Positions 25,538-34,030 of a stretch of DNA of 64,000 nt are shown piece after piece; position 1 is the stretch's first letter, and each line of letters begins with the position of its first letter. The position numbers were made by a program, and so were the translations under genes. The notes beneath the pieces are model-generated. The model was not told where the DNA came from. It searched no databases and saw only the letters and a list, made by a program, of their open reading frames with translations. Source of the stretch: a virus; the IMG/VR virus record IMGVR_UViG_3300020394_000003, positions 97,705-161,704 of that record. One strand, written 5' to 3'.

Positions 25538-25909
25538 ATGGGTAAGAAAAGACGGGCACTCTCATCGCCCCAAAAATTTAAAGCTAGATACCGACAGTTG
25601 AGAGGCACCCCCTCTACTACGGCAAGTACGGACAACTCAGTAATGATTGCTAAACTAGCAGAACAAAAACAAAGGGAAGTAGAGACCCCTACCCCAGTTG
25701 TGGAAGAGGTACTAAACGCAGCAGAAGTTGAGCCAGCAGTTGAGCCAGTTGCTGAAGCTGTCGTAGAAACACCAACAGTGGCCCCTGCCGTTACAGCACC
25801 GACAATTAAGAAAACAAGCAGTACACGATCTAGAACTAGCACAAGAAAAAAATCTACGCGCACCCGTAGAACTAAGGCTAGTAAAGCAGACTCTACCAAA
25901 GCTGAGTAA
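25538..25909 (+). CDS. small protein with histone-like basic tail
   Basis: A 123-residue protein of three parts: a basic N-terminus (MGKKRRALSSPQKFKARYRQ), an acidic Pro/Val/Glu-rich linker at about 50-88, and a Lys/Arg/Ser/Thr-rich tail at 90-118 that resembles the C-terminal tails of H1-like proteins. Nucleic-acid binding through the tail is likely from composition. Placed between capsid and neck genes under its own late-type promoter, it may enter the head and condense DNA, or act in head completion. It lacks the I-x-E tag. No family recognised. Confidence 0.55.
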   Translation: MGKKRRALSSPQKFKARYRQLRGTPSTTASTDNSVMIAKLAEQKQREVETPTPVVEEVLNAAEVEPAVEPVAEAVVETPTVAPAVTAPTIKKTSSTRSRTSTRKKSTRTRRTKASKADSTKAE

Positions 25910-25934
25910 AACAAGCCGGTTTCTATATTGCCTA

Positions 25935-25944
25935 ACTACTTATG
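25935..25944 (+). promoter_or_regulatory. possible late promoter variant
   Basis: ACTACTTATG, 27 bases before the ATG at 25962 and just upstream of the ribosome site AGGAGG. It is close in form to the variant at 24876. Confidence 0.35.
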
Positions 25945-25961
25945 CTTAGGAGGAATCATGC

Positions 25962-27212
25962 ATGGCTTCACCAACTCTTACACCGTCGAGCAATACTAGC
26001 GTATCGAGACTACCGCCCACTGGTACTTTGGGCGATGTAGCCTCGTCTTTACCATTTGGAATCTACTCATCAGAATCTGATTTTATTTCAGGAGCAGTAG
26101 ATCAGGTGGCTTACACTTACAAAAAGCTTGGTGGTGATATTTTAGATATCGAACTTAAGGCGACGAATGTATATGCCAATTATGAAGAGGCCGTCCTTGA
26201 GTACTCATACATTATCAACACTCATCAGGCTAAAAACGTATTGTCCGATGTTTTAGGCGCTACCACTGGAACTTTTGACCATGACGGTAATTTGAAATCA
26301 GGGCCAACCGGTGCAAACTTAAAGTTTCCTAGATTTGAATATGCATATGCAAAAAGAATTGCAGATGCTGCGTCTACAGAAGCAGGGGTCGGCGGCATTC
26401 TGACAGAGTATTCTGCTAGCTTCCAGCTTACTGATGGTGTTCAGGACTATGACTTGCAGACCCTACTGTCTGAATCGGCCAGCGATTCAAGCTCAGCATT
26501 TAATGGCCTGATCAACGACAACAAAGTTCAGATTAGGAGAATCTATTACACCTCTCCTAGGGCAATGTGGAGATTTTATGGATATTACGGCGGTGTAAGT
26601 GTTGTGGGCAATATGAACACTTATGGCCAGTTTGCTGACGATTCAACGTTTGAAGTAATTCCAACTTGGCAGAACAAAATGCAGGCGATTCAGTATGAAG
26701 ACTCGATTTACACAAGAACCTCTCATTATTCATACGAAATTATTAACAATAAGCTAAGATTGTTTCCTGTTCCAACAACTGACTTTGGGCCTTCTAAAAT
26801 GTGGGTTACGTTTACGGTCAAGAAAGACGTTTTTGAAGAATATAGCGATAGAAAATCCGGCATTGAAGGCGTAAACAACATGAACACCATGCCATTTGAC
26901 AACATTCCGTATGCAAACATTAACGCAATCGGTAAACAGTGGATTCGTCGGTTCGCCTTGGCACTCTCCAAGGAGACATTGGCGCAGGTTCGTGGAAAAT
27001 TTCAAACTGTTCCAATCCCGGGTGAAACAGTAACCTTAAATTCATCGGAACTAGCGAACCAAGCGCAAACAGAGCAGGAAAAATTAAGAACTGAACTAAT
27101 GCAATTGCTCGATCAAATGACATACTCTGCTCTCATGGAAGATGATCAGAAAATAGCCGATGCCGCCGCCGCAATCAATGCGACTGTGCCTTTAAAGATT
27201 TATGTGGGGTAG
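25962..27212 (+). CDS. 13: probable neck protein (gp13-like)
   Basis: A 416-residue protein directly before gp14- and gp15-like genes, the T4 position of gene 13 (head completion and neck). Visible features are a flexible Ser/Thr/Pro N-terminus, an acidic helix VYANYEEAVLEYSYIINTH at about 70-88, a central region with many aromatic residues (RAMWRFYGYYGG) and a helical C-terminus with EQEKLRTELMQLLDQM. Longer than T4 gp13 (309). ATG 25962 has AGGAGG 8 bases upstream; the ATG four bases earlier is out of frame. The assignment is mainly by gene order; the protein would bind the portal-tail interface after packaging. Confidence 0.55.
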   Translation: MASPTLTPSSNTSVSRLPPTGTLGDVASSLPFGIYSSESDFISGAVDQVAYTYKKLGGDILDIELKATNVYANYEEAVLEYSYIINTHQAKNVLSDVLGATTGTFDHDGNLKSGPTGANLKFPRFEYAYAKRIADAASTEAGVGGILTEYSASFQLTDGVQDYDLQTLLSESASDSSSAFNGLINDNKVQIRRIYYTSPRAMWRFYGYYGGVSVVGNMNTYGQFADDSTFEVIPTWQNKMQAIQYEDSIYTRTSHYSYEIINNKLRLFPVPTTDFGPSKMWVTFTVKKDVFEEYSDRKSGIEGVNNMNTMPFDNIPYANINAIGKQWIRRFALALSKETLAQVRGKFQTVPIPGETVTLNSSELANQAQTEQEKLRTELMQLLDQMTYSALMEDDQKIADAAAAINATVPLKIYVG

Positions 27213-27216
27213 TTAG

Positions 27217-27714
27217 ATGGGTGATGAAAACAATAAATGGTCACAACCAGACGCACCCCCTCCACCATTATTCACGGGTAAGAAAGAAAGGGATTTAGTA
27301 AAGCAAGTAAACGACGAATTGATTGAAAGAGTGATTGGTCAAACGATTGTCTATTATCCAATCGATGTCGAGCATACTGAATTTCATGATCTATATGGCG
27401 AAGCTCTACAGAAGTCCTTTCTGCCCCCAGTCAGAGTGTATGCGCTAGTTAATTTTGAAGGAATTGAAACAGAGTATAATGTAGGAGTTGGTTTAGACAA
27501 GACTTCTAGTATTACAGTGCATTTTCACAAAAGAAGATTAACGGAAGACCAAGACCTTTATGTCAGAGAGGGCGATTTTGTGCGTTATGGCAATATTTAT
27601 TATGAGATTGTAACGCTTTCTGAACCGAAACAATTATTTGGACAGATAGATCACAGGATTGAAATTTCTGCTAAATGCGTTAGAGCAAGAGAGGGATTGT
27701 TTGATGCCACCTAA
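27217..27714 (+). CDS. 14: neck protein (gp14-like)
   Basis: A 165-residue beta-rich protein. The C-terminal half with EGDFVRYGNIYYEIV and a following strand pair (IDHRIEISAKCVRA) matches the layout of T4 gp14 and of head-closure proteins, which form a ring between portal and tail. T4 gp14 is longer (256). It lies between gp13-like and gp15-like genes and overlaps the latter by 11 bases. The N-terminal 30 residues are Pro-rich and probably flexible. Confidence 0.6.
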   Translation: MGDENNKWSQPDAPPPPLFTGKKERDLVKQVNDELIERVIGQTIVYYPIDVEHTEFHDLYGEALQKSFLPPVRVYALVNFEGIETEYNVGVGLDKTSSITVHFHKRRLTEDQDLYVREGDFVRYGNIYYEIVTLSEPKQLFGQIDHRIEISAKCVRAREGLFDAT

Positions 27715-28645
27715 ATTTATTACGCCCAAGGGAGAAAAAAGGAAGCTCGATCTAGAGAGTAAAACGCCACCAGAGGAAGTCGAATTTGAAATGGCGCCTT
27801 CAACTTTAGAAACCATCGACAGGGCCTTTTATGGTTATGTTGACGAAAGAATCGACGCATTTGTCACAACCGGAACAACATTCAAAAAAGTCCCAGTAAT
27901 TTGGCAGTCTGCCGAGCGCGCCTTTCAAATTAAAAGCGACAAGGGCGTGAGAGATAAGGACGGTAACATCAGAATGCCAGTGATCACAATTGAGAGAACT
28001 TCGGTTGTGAAAGATCCGCAGCAGCATGGTAAACTAGTTGCAACTTTGGCCCCACTAGAGACCGTTAATGGCGGGTCATGGACAGTAGCTAGAAGAATCA
28101 ATCAAGAAAAAACCGCCATGTTTGCCTCAAACGTATCTTTGAAAAAAACAGGCGGCGATATCGGCAAAGCAAGTCTCCCGAGCACAATGTCATCAAAGGC
28201 ACAAAAGTATTTTCCGGTTGATAATAAGCAGATCGTGTACGAATCAATATCAGTACCCTTACCAATATACGTAAACGTTAGCTACACTGTCATTATCAAG
28301 ACTCTCTACCAACAGCACATTAATGAAATTTTAATGCCGTTTATTACAAAAACAGGCAACTGGAATATTGCAGAAATCGAGTATGATAGCCACACATATG
28401 AAGCCTTTTTGCCAACAGAGTTTGGCGCAAATAATAATGTTTCCGACCTAGGAGAAAACGAAAGATTATTTGAAACAAAGTTCGATGTAAGAGTATTGGC
28501 CTACTTAATAGGGCAGGGTCCAAACCAAGAGGGCCCAGAGCAGGGAATCGTGGAGAATATTGTCAAAGTTCGACTACCCCGAGAGCAGGTGATATTCGAA
28601 GACCCACACCCCCGAGCACACAAGGACCAATTTTATAAAGAGTAA
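27704..28645 (+). CDS. 15: tail sheath terminator/completion protein (gp15-like)
   Basis: A 313-residue protein that should cap the tail tube and sheath and join them to the neck. Two T4 gp15 landmarks are visible. One is an early K-V-P-V-I-W-Q-S-A-E-R-A strand after a conserved domain start. The other is a late P-I-Y-V-N-V-S-Y-T-V-I-I-K-T segment followed by helix QQHINEILMPF and the E-T-K-F-D-V-R-V strand. An extended frame upstream lacks a ribosome site; ATG 27704, with GAGAGGG 8 bases before it, is the sensible start. The gene order gp13-gp14-gp15-gp18-gp19 supports the call. Confidence 0.75.
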   Translation: MPPKFITPKGEKRKLDLESKTPPEEVEFEMAPSTLETIDRAFYGYVDERIDAFVTTGTTFKKVPVIWQSAERAFQIKSDKGVRDKDGNIRMPVITIERTSVVKDPQQHGKLVATLAPLETVNGGSWTVARRINQEKTAMFASNVSLKKTGGDIGKASLPSTMSSKAQKYFPVDNKQIVYESISVPLPIYVNVSYTVIIKTLYQQHINEILMPFITKTGNWNIAEIEYDSHTYEAFLPTEFGANNNVSDLGENERLFETKFDVRVLAYLIGQGPNQEGPEQGIVENIVKVRLPREQVIFEDPHPRAHKDQFYKE

Positions 28646-28667
28646 AATGGAGATTCAGCCAAACGGC

Positions 28668-28681
28668 TACTATTTATTATA
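28668..28681 (+). promoter_or_regulatory. putative late promoter element
   Basis: TACTATTTATTATA in the 102-base gap between gp15-like and sheath genes, 80 bases before the sheath ATG. This longer leader could carry extra control of an abundant protein. Confidence 0.5.
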
Positions 28682-28747
28682 CGACAAGGCTCGATATGTG
28701 CAACACACATTGAATGAAGAATTTTAGTTTTAAGGAGTTAAACAAAT

Positions 28748-31702
28748 ATGTCTGTAAAGAAGTACAAATTCGTCTCCCCCGGTATTTTTATCAAGGAAGT
28801 CGATCAGTCATTTAGAACACCCGCAGCCCCACAGGTTGGGCCTGTAATTATTGGACGAACCCGAATGGGCCCCGCAATGCGCCCTGTCCGTGTCGAATCG
28901 TTTGGAGATTTCGTCAAAACTTTCGGTAACCCAGTATCTGGATTTGCTGGTGGCGACCTATGGAGAGACGGAAACTTAGGTGGTCCGACCTATGCCGCAT
29001 ATGCAGCACAGGCCTACCTATCGGCACAAGTTGGCCCCGTAACAATGATGAGGCTACTAGGTGTTGAGCACGCTAACCAGTCTTCAAACGCTACCAAAGC
29101 CGGCTGGACCACTGATGCTACCCATAACGAGGACTACGCATCCAATGGTGGTGCTTATGGACTGTTCTTATTCAACTCTGGTTCCGGTGGAGACAGTGGG
29201 ACAACTATCGGAGATGCAGGCGCAAACCCAGCGAAAGGTACTCTAGCTGCAGTTTGGTATCTCAACGAGGGAATGATTACCCTCAAGGGTGAAGGCCGCG
29301 AAAATAGAGATGGTACAATTACAGGCTCTGCAGGACTTCTTCGCACCAACTCATCAAACGTCGCAGATCACGAACTTCGTGCAGAAATTTACAACTCCTC
29401 TGGTGCCAAGGTCCATGAAACGAGCTTCAACTTTAACCGTTCATCCGACCTTTACATTCGTAAAGTGTTCAACACGAACCCGCAGAAGTTAAGTGGATAT
29501 GCTTATAGTGCCAGTGATCGCGAAACATATTTCCTAGGACAGACCTACGATCAAAGTGTCGCAACCACAATTACTGGCTCGTCAAACGCCCATAACCTTG
29601 GAATGATCGCTGGCCTCAAGCTAGGCGGCGGCAGCACTGGTTATCACGACCAGAATTTTGCATATACTAACAGTAAGACCGGTTGGATCGTATCGCAAGA
29701 TATGGGAACAGCTGCTAACTTTAGTGTTTCCGACAAGCAGAAGCTTTTCCGCCTTGTTGGTCTTGAAGGCGGAACCTCAGTTCAAAGAAGATTTAAGGTA
29801 TCTATCGAAGATATTAAGGCTTCTTCAAATGAGGATGTTAACCCATACGGTACCTTCTCAGTTGTCCTTAGATCAATTAGCGATAGCGATAACAATGTAC
29901 AGGTCGTAGAAAGATATTCCGGCCTAAACCTCAACCCCCAGTCAGAAAATTACATCGCTAAACAAATTGGTGATTCCTTCATGACATGGGATGAGACTGC
30001 TAGCCGATACCGCGAGTACGGTGATTTTGCTAACCGCTCAACCTATATTCGTGTTGAGATGTCTAGTGATGTCGAGAACGGTTCAACCGATCCAAGATTA
30101 CTACCATTCGGTGTAATCGGGCATCCTCGACCTATTAGTTTCCGACTTATCGGAGCAGATAGTAGCAATGGAGATACCCTTGCCCGCGCTGTGCTAGCAA
30201 GTGCAACAGCCTATTCTGGTTCTGTTCAGTCTGCAGCATATATTCTGGGACATAACAACATTCCACACTCCTTAGTCACTGGCTCAGGTCACGCAAACAA
30301 CACCTTTAAGGTGTGGGGTGATTTCACGGGCTCAGTCGAGTTCCCCGGCTTGATGATGCGCTCTTCCTCTCTCGATGGTGGACTCGCAGACCAGACCAAC
30401 GCTTACTTCGGCGTCAGTACTAACCGCTCTGGCAGTACCCTCTACGACGAAAGTGTTGTGGACTACCTGCTTCCAATTGATGAGAGCTTCAAGGCCGCAT
30501 ATGACTTCAATAACACGTCGACCGAAGCGTCTTACCTCTTCTCACTTGATGATTTGGCTTACGATACTGATAAGGCTTGCGTCAACTGGGTTTCCGGTTC
30601 CCGCGCTAGTCAGTACTCTGTCACGGCAATTTCTTCATCGACCCTAGGAAACTACGGATACCAGTCGATCCTTGATTTGGGATATGACCGTTTCACAACA
30701 GTATTCGCTGGTGGTGCTGATGGTGTTGATATTACAGAAATGGAGCCATTTGCTAATGCAATCCTCGCGGACACGACTGAATTTAGTCACTACGCATACA
30801 ACACTATTAAGCGCGCCCTAAGAGCAGTCGCCGATCCTGAGTTTGTTGAAATGAATCTTCTATCTCTTCCCGGCGTTACTAACACAGATCTTACTAAGAT
30901 GGCTACAGAAGTCTGCGAAGAGCGCGGTGATGCATTGGCTATTATTGACCTTACGGGCGATTACACACCAAAGACAGAATCCACCGATTCAGTGGCCAAC
31001 CGACGAGGCTCCGTCAGTACCGCGGTCTCGAACCTCAAGGATCGTCGCATGAACACCAGCTACGGTGCATGCTACTACCCATGGGTTCAGATTCAGGATA
31101 CTGTAGACAGCAATGTTCTTTGGGCCCCACCCTCGGTTGCTGCAATGGGCGTGCTAGCCTCTTCTGAAAGAGCTTCTGAAGTTTGGTTCGCCCCTGCTGG
31201 ATTCAACAGAGGTGGCCTTACCGACGGTGCAGCTGGAATTCCAGTTGTCGGCGTCCGCCAGAGGCTTTCAAAGAAGGATCGCGACGACCTTTACGAGAAC
31301 ATGATTAACCCAATTGCCAAGTTCCCATCAGAAGGAATTGTGGTCTTCGGTCAGAAGACACTACAGGCAAGGGCATCTGCTCTAGACCGTATCAATGTCC
31401 GTCGCCTCATGATTTACCTCAAGAAAGAGGTGTCCAGAAAGGCCACACAGGTTCTGTTCGACCAGAACGTCGAGGCCACATGGAACAGATTCAAGGCGCT
31501 AGTTAACCCACTTCTTGCAAGTGTTAAGTCTAGCTTTGGACTCACCGAGTATCGTTTGATTCTTGATGAGACCACTACAACGCCTGACTTGATTGATCAG
31601 AACGTCCTGTACGCCAAGATCCTACTCAAGCCAGCAAGAGCTATCGAGTACATCGCCATCGATTTCAACATCATGCCAACAGGCGCATCTTTCGATGACT
31701 AA
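28748..31702 (+). CDS. 18: tail sheath protein (gp18-like)
   Basis: Contractile sheath subunit. The N-terminus (VSPGIFIKEVDQS...VGPVIIGRTRMGP) is diagnostic of the T4 gp18 family. The C-terminal region (WFAPAGFNRGG, VVGVRQRLSKKDRDDLYENMINPI, FGQKTLQ...INVRRLMIYLKKEV) is the conserved core that forms the sheath hand-shake. It is 984 residues against 659 in T4, and the extra length lies in residues about 110-620, a Ser/Gly-rich region that should decorate the outer surface. Codon use is biased like that of the capsid gene. Confidence 0.95.
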   Translation: MSVKKYKFVSPGIFIKEVDQSFRTPAAPQVGPVIIGRTRMGPAMRPVRVESFGDFVKTFGNPVSGFAGGDLWRDGNLGGPTYAAYAAQAYLSAQVGPVTMMRLLGVEHANQSSNATKAGWTTDATHNEDYASNGGAYGLFLFNSGSGGDSGTTIGDAGANPAKGTLAAVWYLNEGMITLKGEGRENRDGTITGSAGLLRTNSSNVADHELRAEIYNSSGAKVHETSFNFNRSSDLYIRKVFNTNPQKLSGYAYSASDRETYFLGQTYDQSVATTITGSSNAHNLGMIAGLKLGGGSTGYHDQNFAYTNSKTGWIVSQDMGTAANFSVSDKQKLFRLVGLEGGTSVQRRFKVSIEDIKASSNEDVNPYGTFSVVLRSISDSDNNVQVVERYSGLNLNPQSENYIAKQIGDSFMTWDETASRYREYGDFANRSTYIRVEMSSDVENGSTDPRLLPFGVIGHPRPISFRLIGADSSNGDTLARAVLASATAYSGSVQSAAYILGHNNIPHSLVTGSGHANNTFKVWGDFTGSVEFPGLMMRSSSLDGGLADQTNAYFGVSTNRSGSTLYDESVVDYLLPIDESFKAAYDFNNTSTEASYLFSLDDLAYDTDKACVNWVSGSRASQYSVTAISSSTLGNYGYQSILDLGYDRFTTVFAGGADGVDITEMEPFANAILADTTEFSHYAYNTIKRALRAVADPEFVEMNLLSLPGVTNTDLTKMATEVCEERGDALAIIDLTGDYTPKTESTDSVANRRGSVSTAVSNLKDRRMNTSYGACYYPWVQIQDTVDSNVLWAPPSVAAMGVLASSERASEVWFAPAGFNRGGLTDGAAGIPVVGVRQRLSKKDRDDLYENMINPIAKFPSEGIVVFGQKTLQARASALDRINVRRLMIYLKKEVSRKATQVLFDQNVEATWNRFKALVNPLLASVKSSFGLTEYRLILDETTTTPDLIDQNVLYAKILLKPARAIEYIAIDFNIMPTGASFDD

Positions 31703-31737
31703 AAAAGGCGAAAATAATCTGCAAATTAGATTTCAAT

Positions 31738-31747
31738 ACTATATAAT
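31738..31747 (+). promoter_or_regulatory. possible late promoter variant
   Basis: TACTATATAA, 30 bases before the tube ATG. It shares TACTAT-TA with the main element and may allow separate, strong expression of the tube gene. Confidence 0.4.
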
Positions 31748-31767
31748 TGTAAAGGAGACATTGAAAA

Positions 31768-32433
31768 ATGGGATTTTGGACTAAAAGTAAAGGCGAGCTA
31801 GGCCGTGACCCGAAAAGAGGTTATAGGTTTACCGTACAAATTACAAACATGGCAGGTAACGACCCGTCATCAGGTGGAGGTATCTTGTGGTATGCAAAGA
31901 CGGCAGATAAGCCAAACTTTGAAATCAGCACCACGGAGCACATGTATCTAAATCACAAGTTTAACTACCCCGGTAGAACAACTTGGTCTCCAGTAGCAAT
32001 TAAACTAGTAGACCCCACCGATCCCGATATTGCAGCGTCCCTCTCCGATATCATCAGTGCAGCAGGGTACCACCCACCCTCCGACGTAAACGACCACACA
32101 TCAATGCAGAAGGCTCTTGCCACAGCTGCCTTGGGTGATGTCATTATTACGCAGATTGACTCTGATGGTAACGCTCTTGAGAAGTGGACACTGTATAACG
32201 GATGGATTTCTAAGGTCAACTACGGCTCATTAGACTACAGTTCTGATGACCTTACTGAGCTTGAGATTGAGATTGTGTATGACTGGGCTTCCCTTGAGAC
32301 ACCCGCTACAGACGGTAGTTCCTATGCAGGCACCGAGGCTGTTGGTGTGGGCGACAAGAGAAAGTTCTGGCAGACCGACGGTTCTTCCGATCCGAACCCA
32401 TCCGATGGTGGTGGACCCGGCTTCGGCGTTTAA
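31768..32433 (+). CDS. 19: tail tube protein (gp19-like)
   Basis: Hexameric tube subunit of the contractile tail, next to the sheath gene as expected. The core matches the tube fold: an N-terminal strand FTVQITNM, a region PNFEISTTEHMYLNHKFNYPGR, W-S-P-V-A-I-K-L-V, then L-Y-N-G-W-I-S-K-V-N-Y-G near residue 147 and E-I-E-I-V-Y-D. It has 221 residues against 163 in T4, with a Gly/Asp-rich C-terminal tail (about 180-221) that may be disordered. AAAGGAG precedes the ATG. Confidence 0.92.
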   Translation: MGFWTKSKGELGRDPKRGYRFTVQITNMAGNDPSSGGGILWYAKTADKPNFEISTTEHMYLNHKFNYPGRTTWSPVAIKLVDPTDPDIAASLSDIISAAGYHPPSDVNDHTSMQKALATAALGDVIITQIDSDGNALEKWTLYNGWISKVNYGSLDYSSDDLTELEIEIVYDWASLETPATDGSSYAGTEAVGVGDKRKFWQTDGSSDPNPSDGGGPGFGV

Positions 32434-32468
32434 CATTAAAGACATTATAACGAAAAGAGAGGTGATAT

Positions 32469-33359
32469 TTGTCTAGAAATAATGAAGATCGGTTAACTCC
32501 AACTACAGGAGCTAGCCAAGATGCAGCTACAGAGACACCCCCTCCCACGACGAACACAGAGAACGAAGCATCTGCTAACAGCGGTGCTTCCTTTTCTTTT
32601 GTGACGCCAACGGAGTTTGTAGAGTTGCCATCGAAAGGAGAGTTTTACCCAGAAGGGCACCCCTTGCACGGCGTAGAGACTGTCGAAATTCGACACATGA
32701 CCGCCAAAGATGAGGATATCCTTACATCAAAGACTCTACTGAAAAAGGGTGTTGCACTAGATCGAATGATCAAGAATTTAATGGTTGACAAGCGAGTTGA
32801 TATTGAGAGCCTACTTGTAGGTGATAAAAACGCAATTATCGTCACAGCTAGAAAGAGTGGTTATGGCTCTGATTATTCTACAAATGTAACTTGTCCTAGT
32901 TGCGGTACTCATCAGGTTGCTTCGTTCGATTTGGACGAGACAGAAGTTACTGATGTTAGGATCTACGAGACCTTGCCCTCGGTTACTCGCGATGGAAACT
33001 ATTTTGATATTGAACTACCCCGTAGCATGGTTACTGTTCGCACCAGAATGCTCACGGGAGTTGACGAGGCTCGAATTGCCAGAAACCAAAGAATGGCCAA
33101 GAAAAATGGAGTAAACACGGAACAGACACTGACAGGCCAGTTCCGAAACTTTATTGTAGCAGTTAACGGAGATACCACACAGAGGAGTATCGCCACATTC
33201 ATCGATAATATGCCAGCAGCAGATTCCCGATTCCTGCGCACGGTATATAAAACGATTACGCCGAATATTGATATGAATATGACGTTTGAATGCAATACAT
33301 GCGATTATGATTCTGTGATGGAGGTGCCGTTTACTGCGGACTTTTTTTGGCCTAAGTGA
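32469..33359 (+). CDS. 26: baseplate hub assembly protein (gp26-like)
   Basis: A 296-residue protein with the T4 gp26/T4_baseplate family pattern: ILTSKTLLKKGVALDRMI, then LLVGDKNAIIVTARKSGYG, a zinc-ribbon half C142-P-S-C145, a second C275-N-T-C278 near the end, and a terminal FFWPK. The N-terminal 50 residues are a Thr/Ser/Ala-rich linker. Start is TTG at 32469 with AGAGAGGTGA just upstream; no suitable ATG precedes the conserved part. The 3' end contains a run of seven Ts followed by an overlapping open frame, so a minor frameshifted product is possible (see findings). Confidence 0.75.
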   Translation: MSRNNEDRLTPTTGASQDAATETPPPTTNTENEASANSGASFSFVTPTEFVELPSKGEFYPEGHPLHGVETVEIRHMTAKDEDILTSKTLLKKGVALDRMIKNLMVDKRVDIESLLVGDKNAIIVTARKSGYGSDYSTNVTCPSCGTHQVASFDLDETEVTDVRIYETLPSVTRDGNYFDIELPRSMVTVRTRMLTGVDEARIARNQRMAKKNGVNTEQTLTGQFRNFIVAVNGDTTQRSIATFIDNMPAADSRFLRTVYKTITPNIDMNMTFECNTCDYDSVMEVPFTADFFWPK

Positions 33360-33366
33360 TGATTAC

Positions 33367-33528
33367 ATGGAAGGCGTGTACGAATCCTTTTTCTTCTTGA
33401 AATACAAGGGAGGATGGAGTTTTACAGAGGCGTATAGCCTTCCAGTGGGCCTTAGAACATGGTTTGTAGAAAGATTAATAAAACAACTAGAGTCCGAAGC
33501 TAAAGCTTACGAAAAAGCTAACAGATAA
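33367..33528 (+). CDS. small tail-module protein (gp51-like position) or frameshift extension of gp26
   Basis: A 53-residue frame that starts 7 bases after the gp26-like stop and reads MEGVYESFFFLKYKGGWSFT, then an aromatic/Leu-rich helix. T4 encodes the small hub-assembly protein gp51 directly after gene 26, so a gp51-like role fits by position. There is no convincing ribosome site before ATG 33367. The same frame stays open upstream across the T-run at 33342-33348, giving G-L-S-D-D-Y before the Met. It may therefore be reached by translational coupling or by a +1/-2 frameshift. Followed by a strong terminator. Confidence 0.5.
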   Translation: MEGVYESFFFLKYKGGWSFTEAYSLPVGLRTWFVERLIKQLESEAKAYEKANR

Positions 33529-33594
33529 AACAAGCTTGGTCTCTCCCTTCACACCCACCCTCACATGTTTTATTGATTGTATCTGCGACTTAAG

Positions 33595-33625
33595 GCCGGG
33601 AGGAAACTCCCGGCTTTATTTTTTT
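33595..33625 (+). terminator. rho-independent terminator with GAAA loop
   Basis: GCCGGGAG pairs perfectly with CTCCCGGC around a GAAA loop and is followed by TTTATTTTTTT. It closes the sheath-tube-gp26 unit. Confidence 0.9.
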
Positions 33626-33634
33626 AAAATACTA

Positions 33635-33644
33635 ATTACTTACA
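33635..33644 (+). promoter_or_regulatory. possible late promoter variant
   Basis: ATTACTTACA, ten bases after a terminator and 26 before the ATG at 33670. Its position is right for the start of the tape-measure unit. Confidence 0.4.
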
Positions 33645-33669
33645 GTATGCTGTGGAGTGCGTATAAAAT

Positions 33670-34017
33670 ATGTCAAAAATTAACGAAGATAAGCTAGAAA
33701 ATGAAGTTGTAATCGACTTCAATCAGTTGCGAGATCCTGAACTAAAAGAAAGCTTTTTGGCTAGCTTTGGTAACATGGTCAAGGGTCTACTTAAAGCAAT
33801 ATTTGGCTCCGGCCCACCACCCAAAACAACGGTGATGGGCAAGCCTAAAGAGATTGATGCATTTGCCAAGGCTCTCCGCGCCGAACGCGGGTACCTTAGC
33901 ACCTTGCAGAAATATGATCTAGATCATCCTAGGACACACAGGAATAAAGCAAAGCTTAAGAACAGCGTAAAGAAATTTGAGAGAGATACGGGCGTAAAAT
34001 GGCCGTTTGAAGTATAG
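33670..34017 (+). CDS. hypothetical protein before tape measure
   Basis: A 115-residue protein, acidic at the N-terminus (NEDKLENEVVIDFNQLRDPE) and basic at the C-terminus. In between lie a hydrophobic helix ASFGNMVKGLLKAIFG and a predicted helical hairpin. It is the first gene of the tape-measure unit. Tail-assembly chaperones often sit here, but I see no shared motif and no frameshift site at its end. Function unknown; a tail-assembly role is inferred from position only. Confidence 0.6.
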   Translation: MSKINEDKLENEVVIDFNQLRDPELKESFLASFGNMVKGLLKAIFGSGPPPKTTVMGKPKEIDAFAKALRAERGYLSTLQKYDLDHPRTHRNKAKLKNSVKKFERDTGVKWPFEV

Positions 34018-34030
34018 GGGGTATTAGCAA

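Noticed and set aside
25522-25914. 130-codon frame on the - strand opposite the histone-like gene
   Set aside because: It mirrors a repetitive Ala/Val/Thr-rich + strand gene, has no ribosome site and crosses promoter DNA; same for other - strand frames such as 18195-18686, 23627-24130 and 59456-59809.
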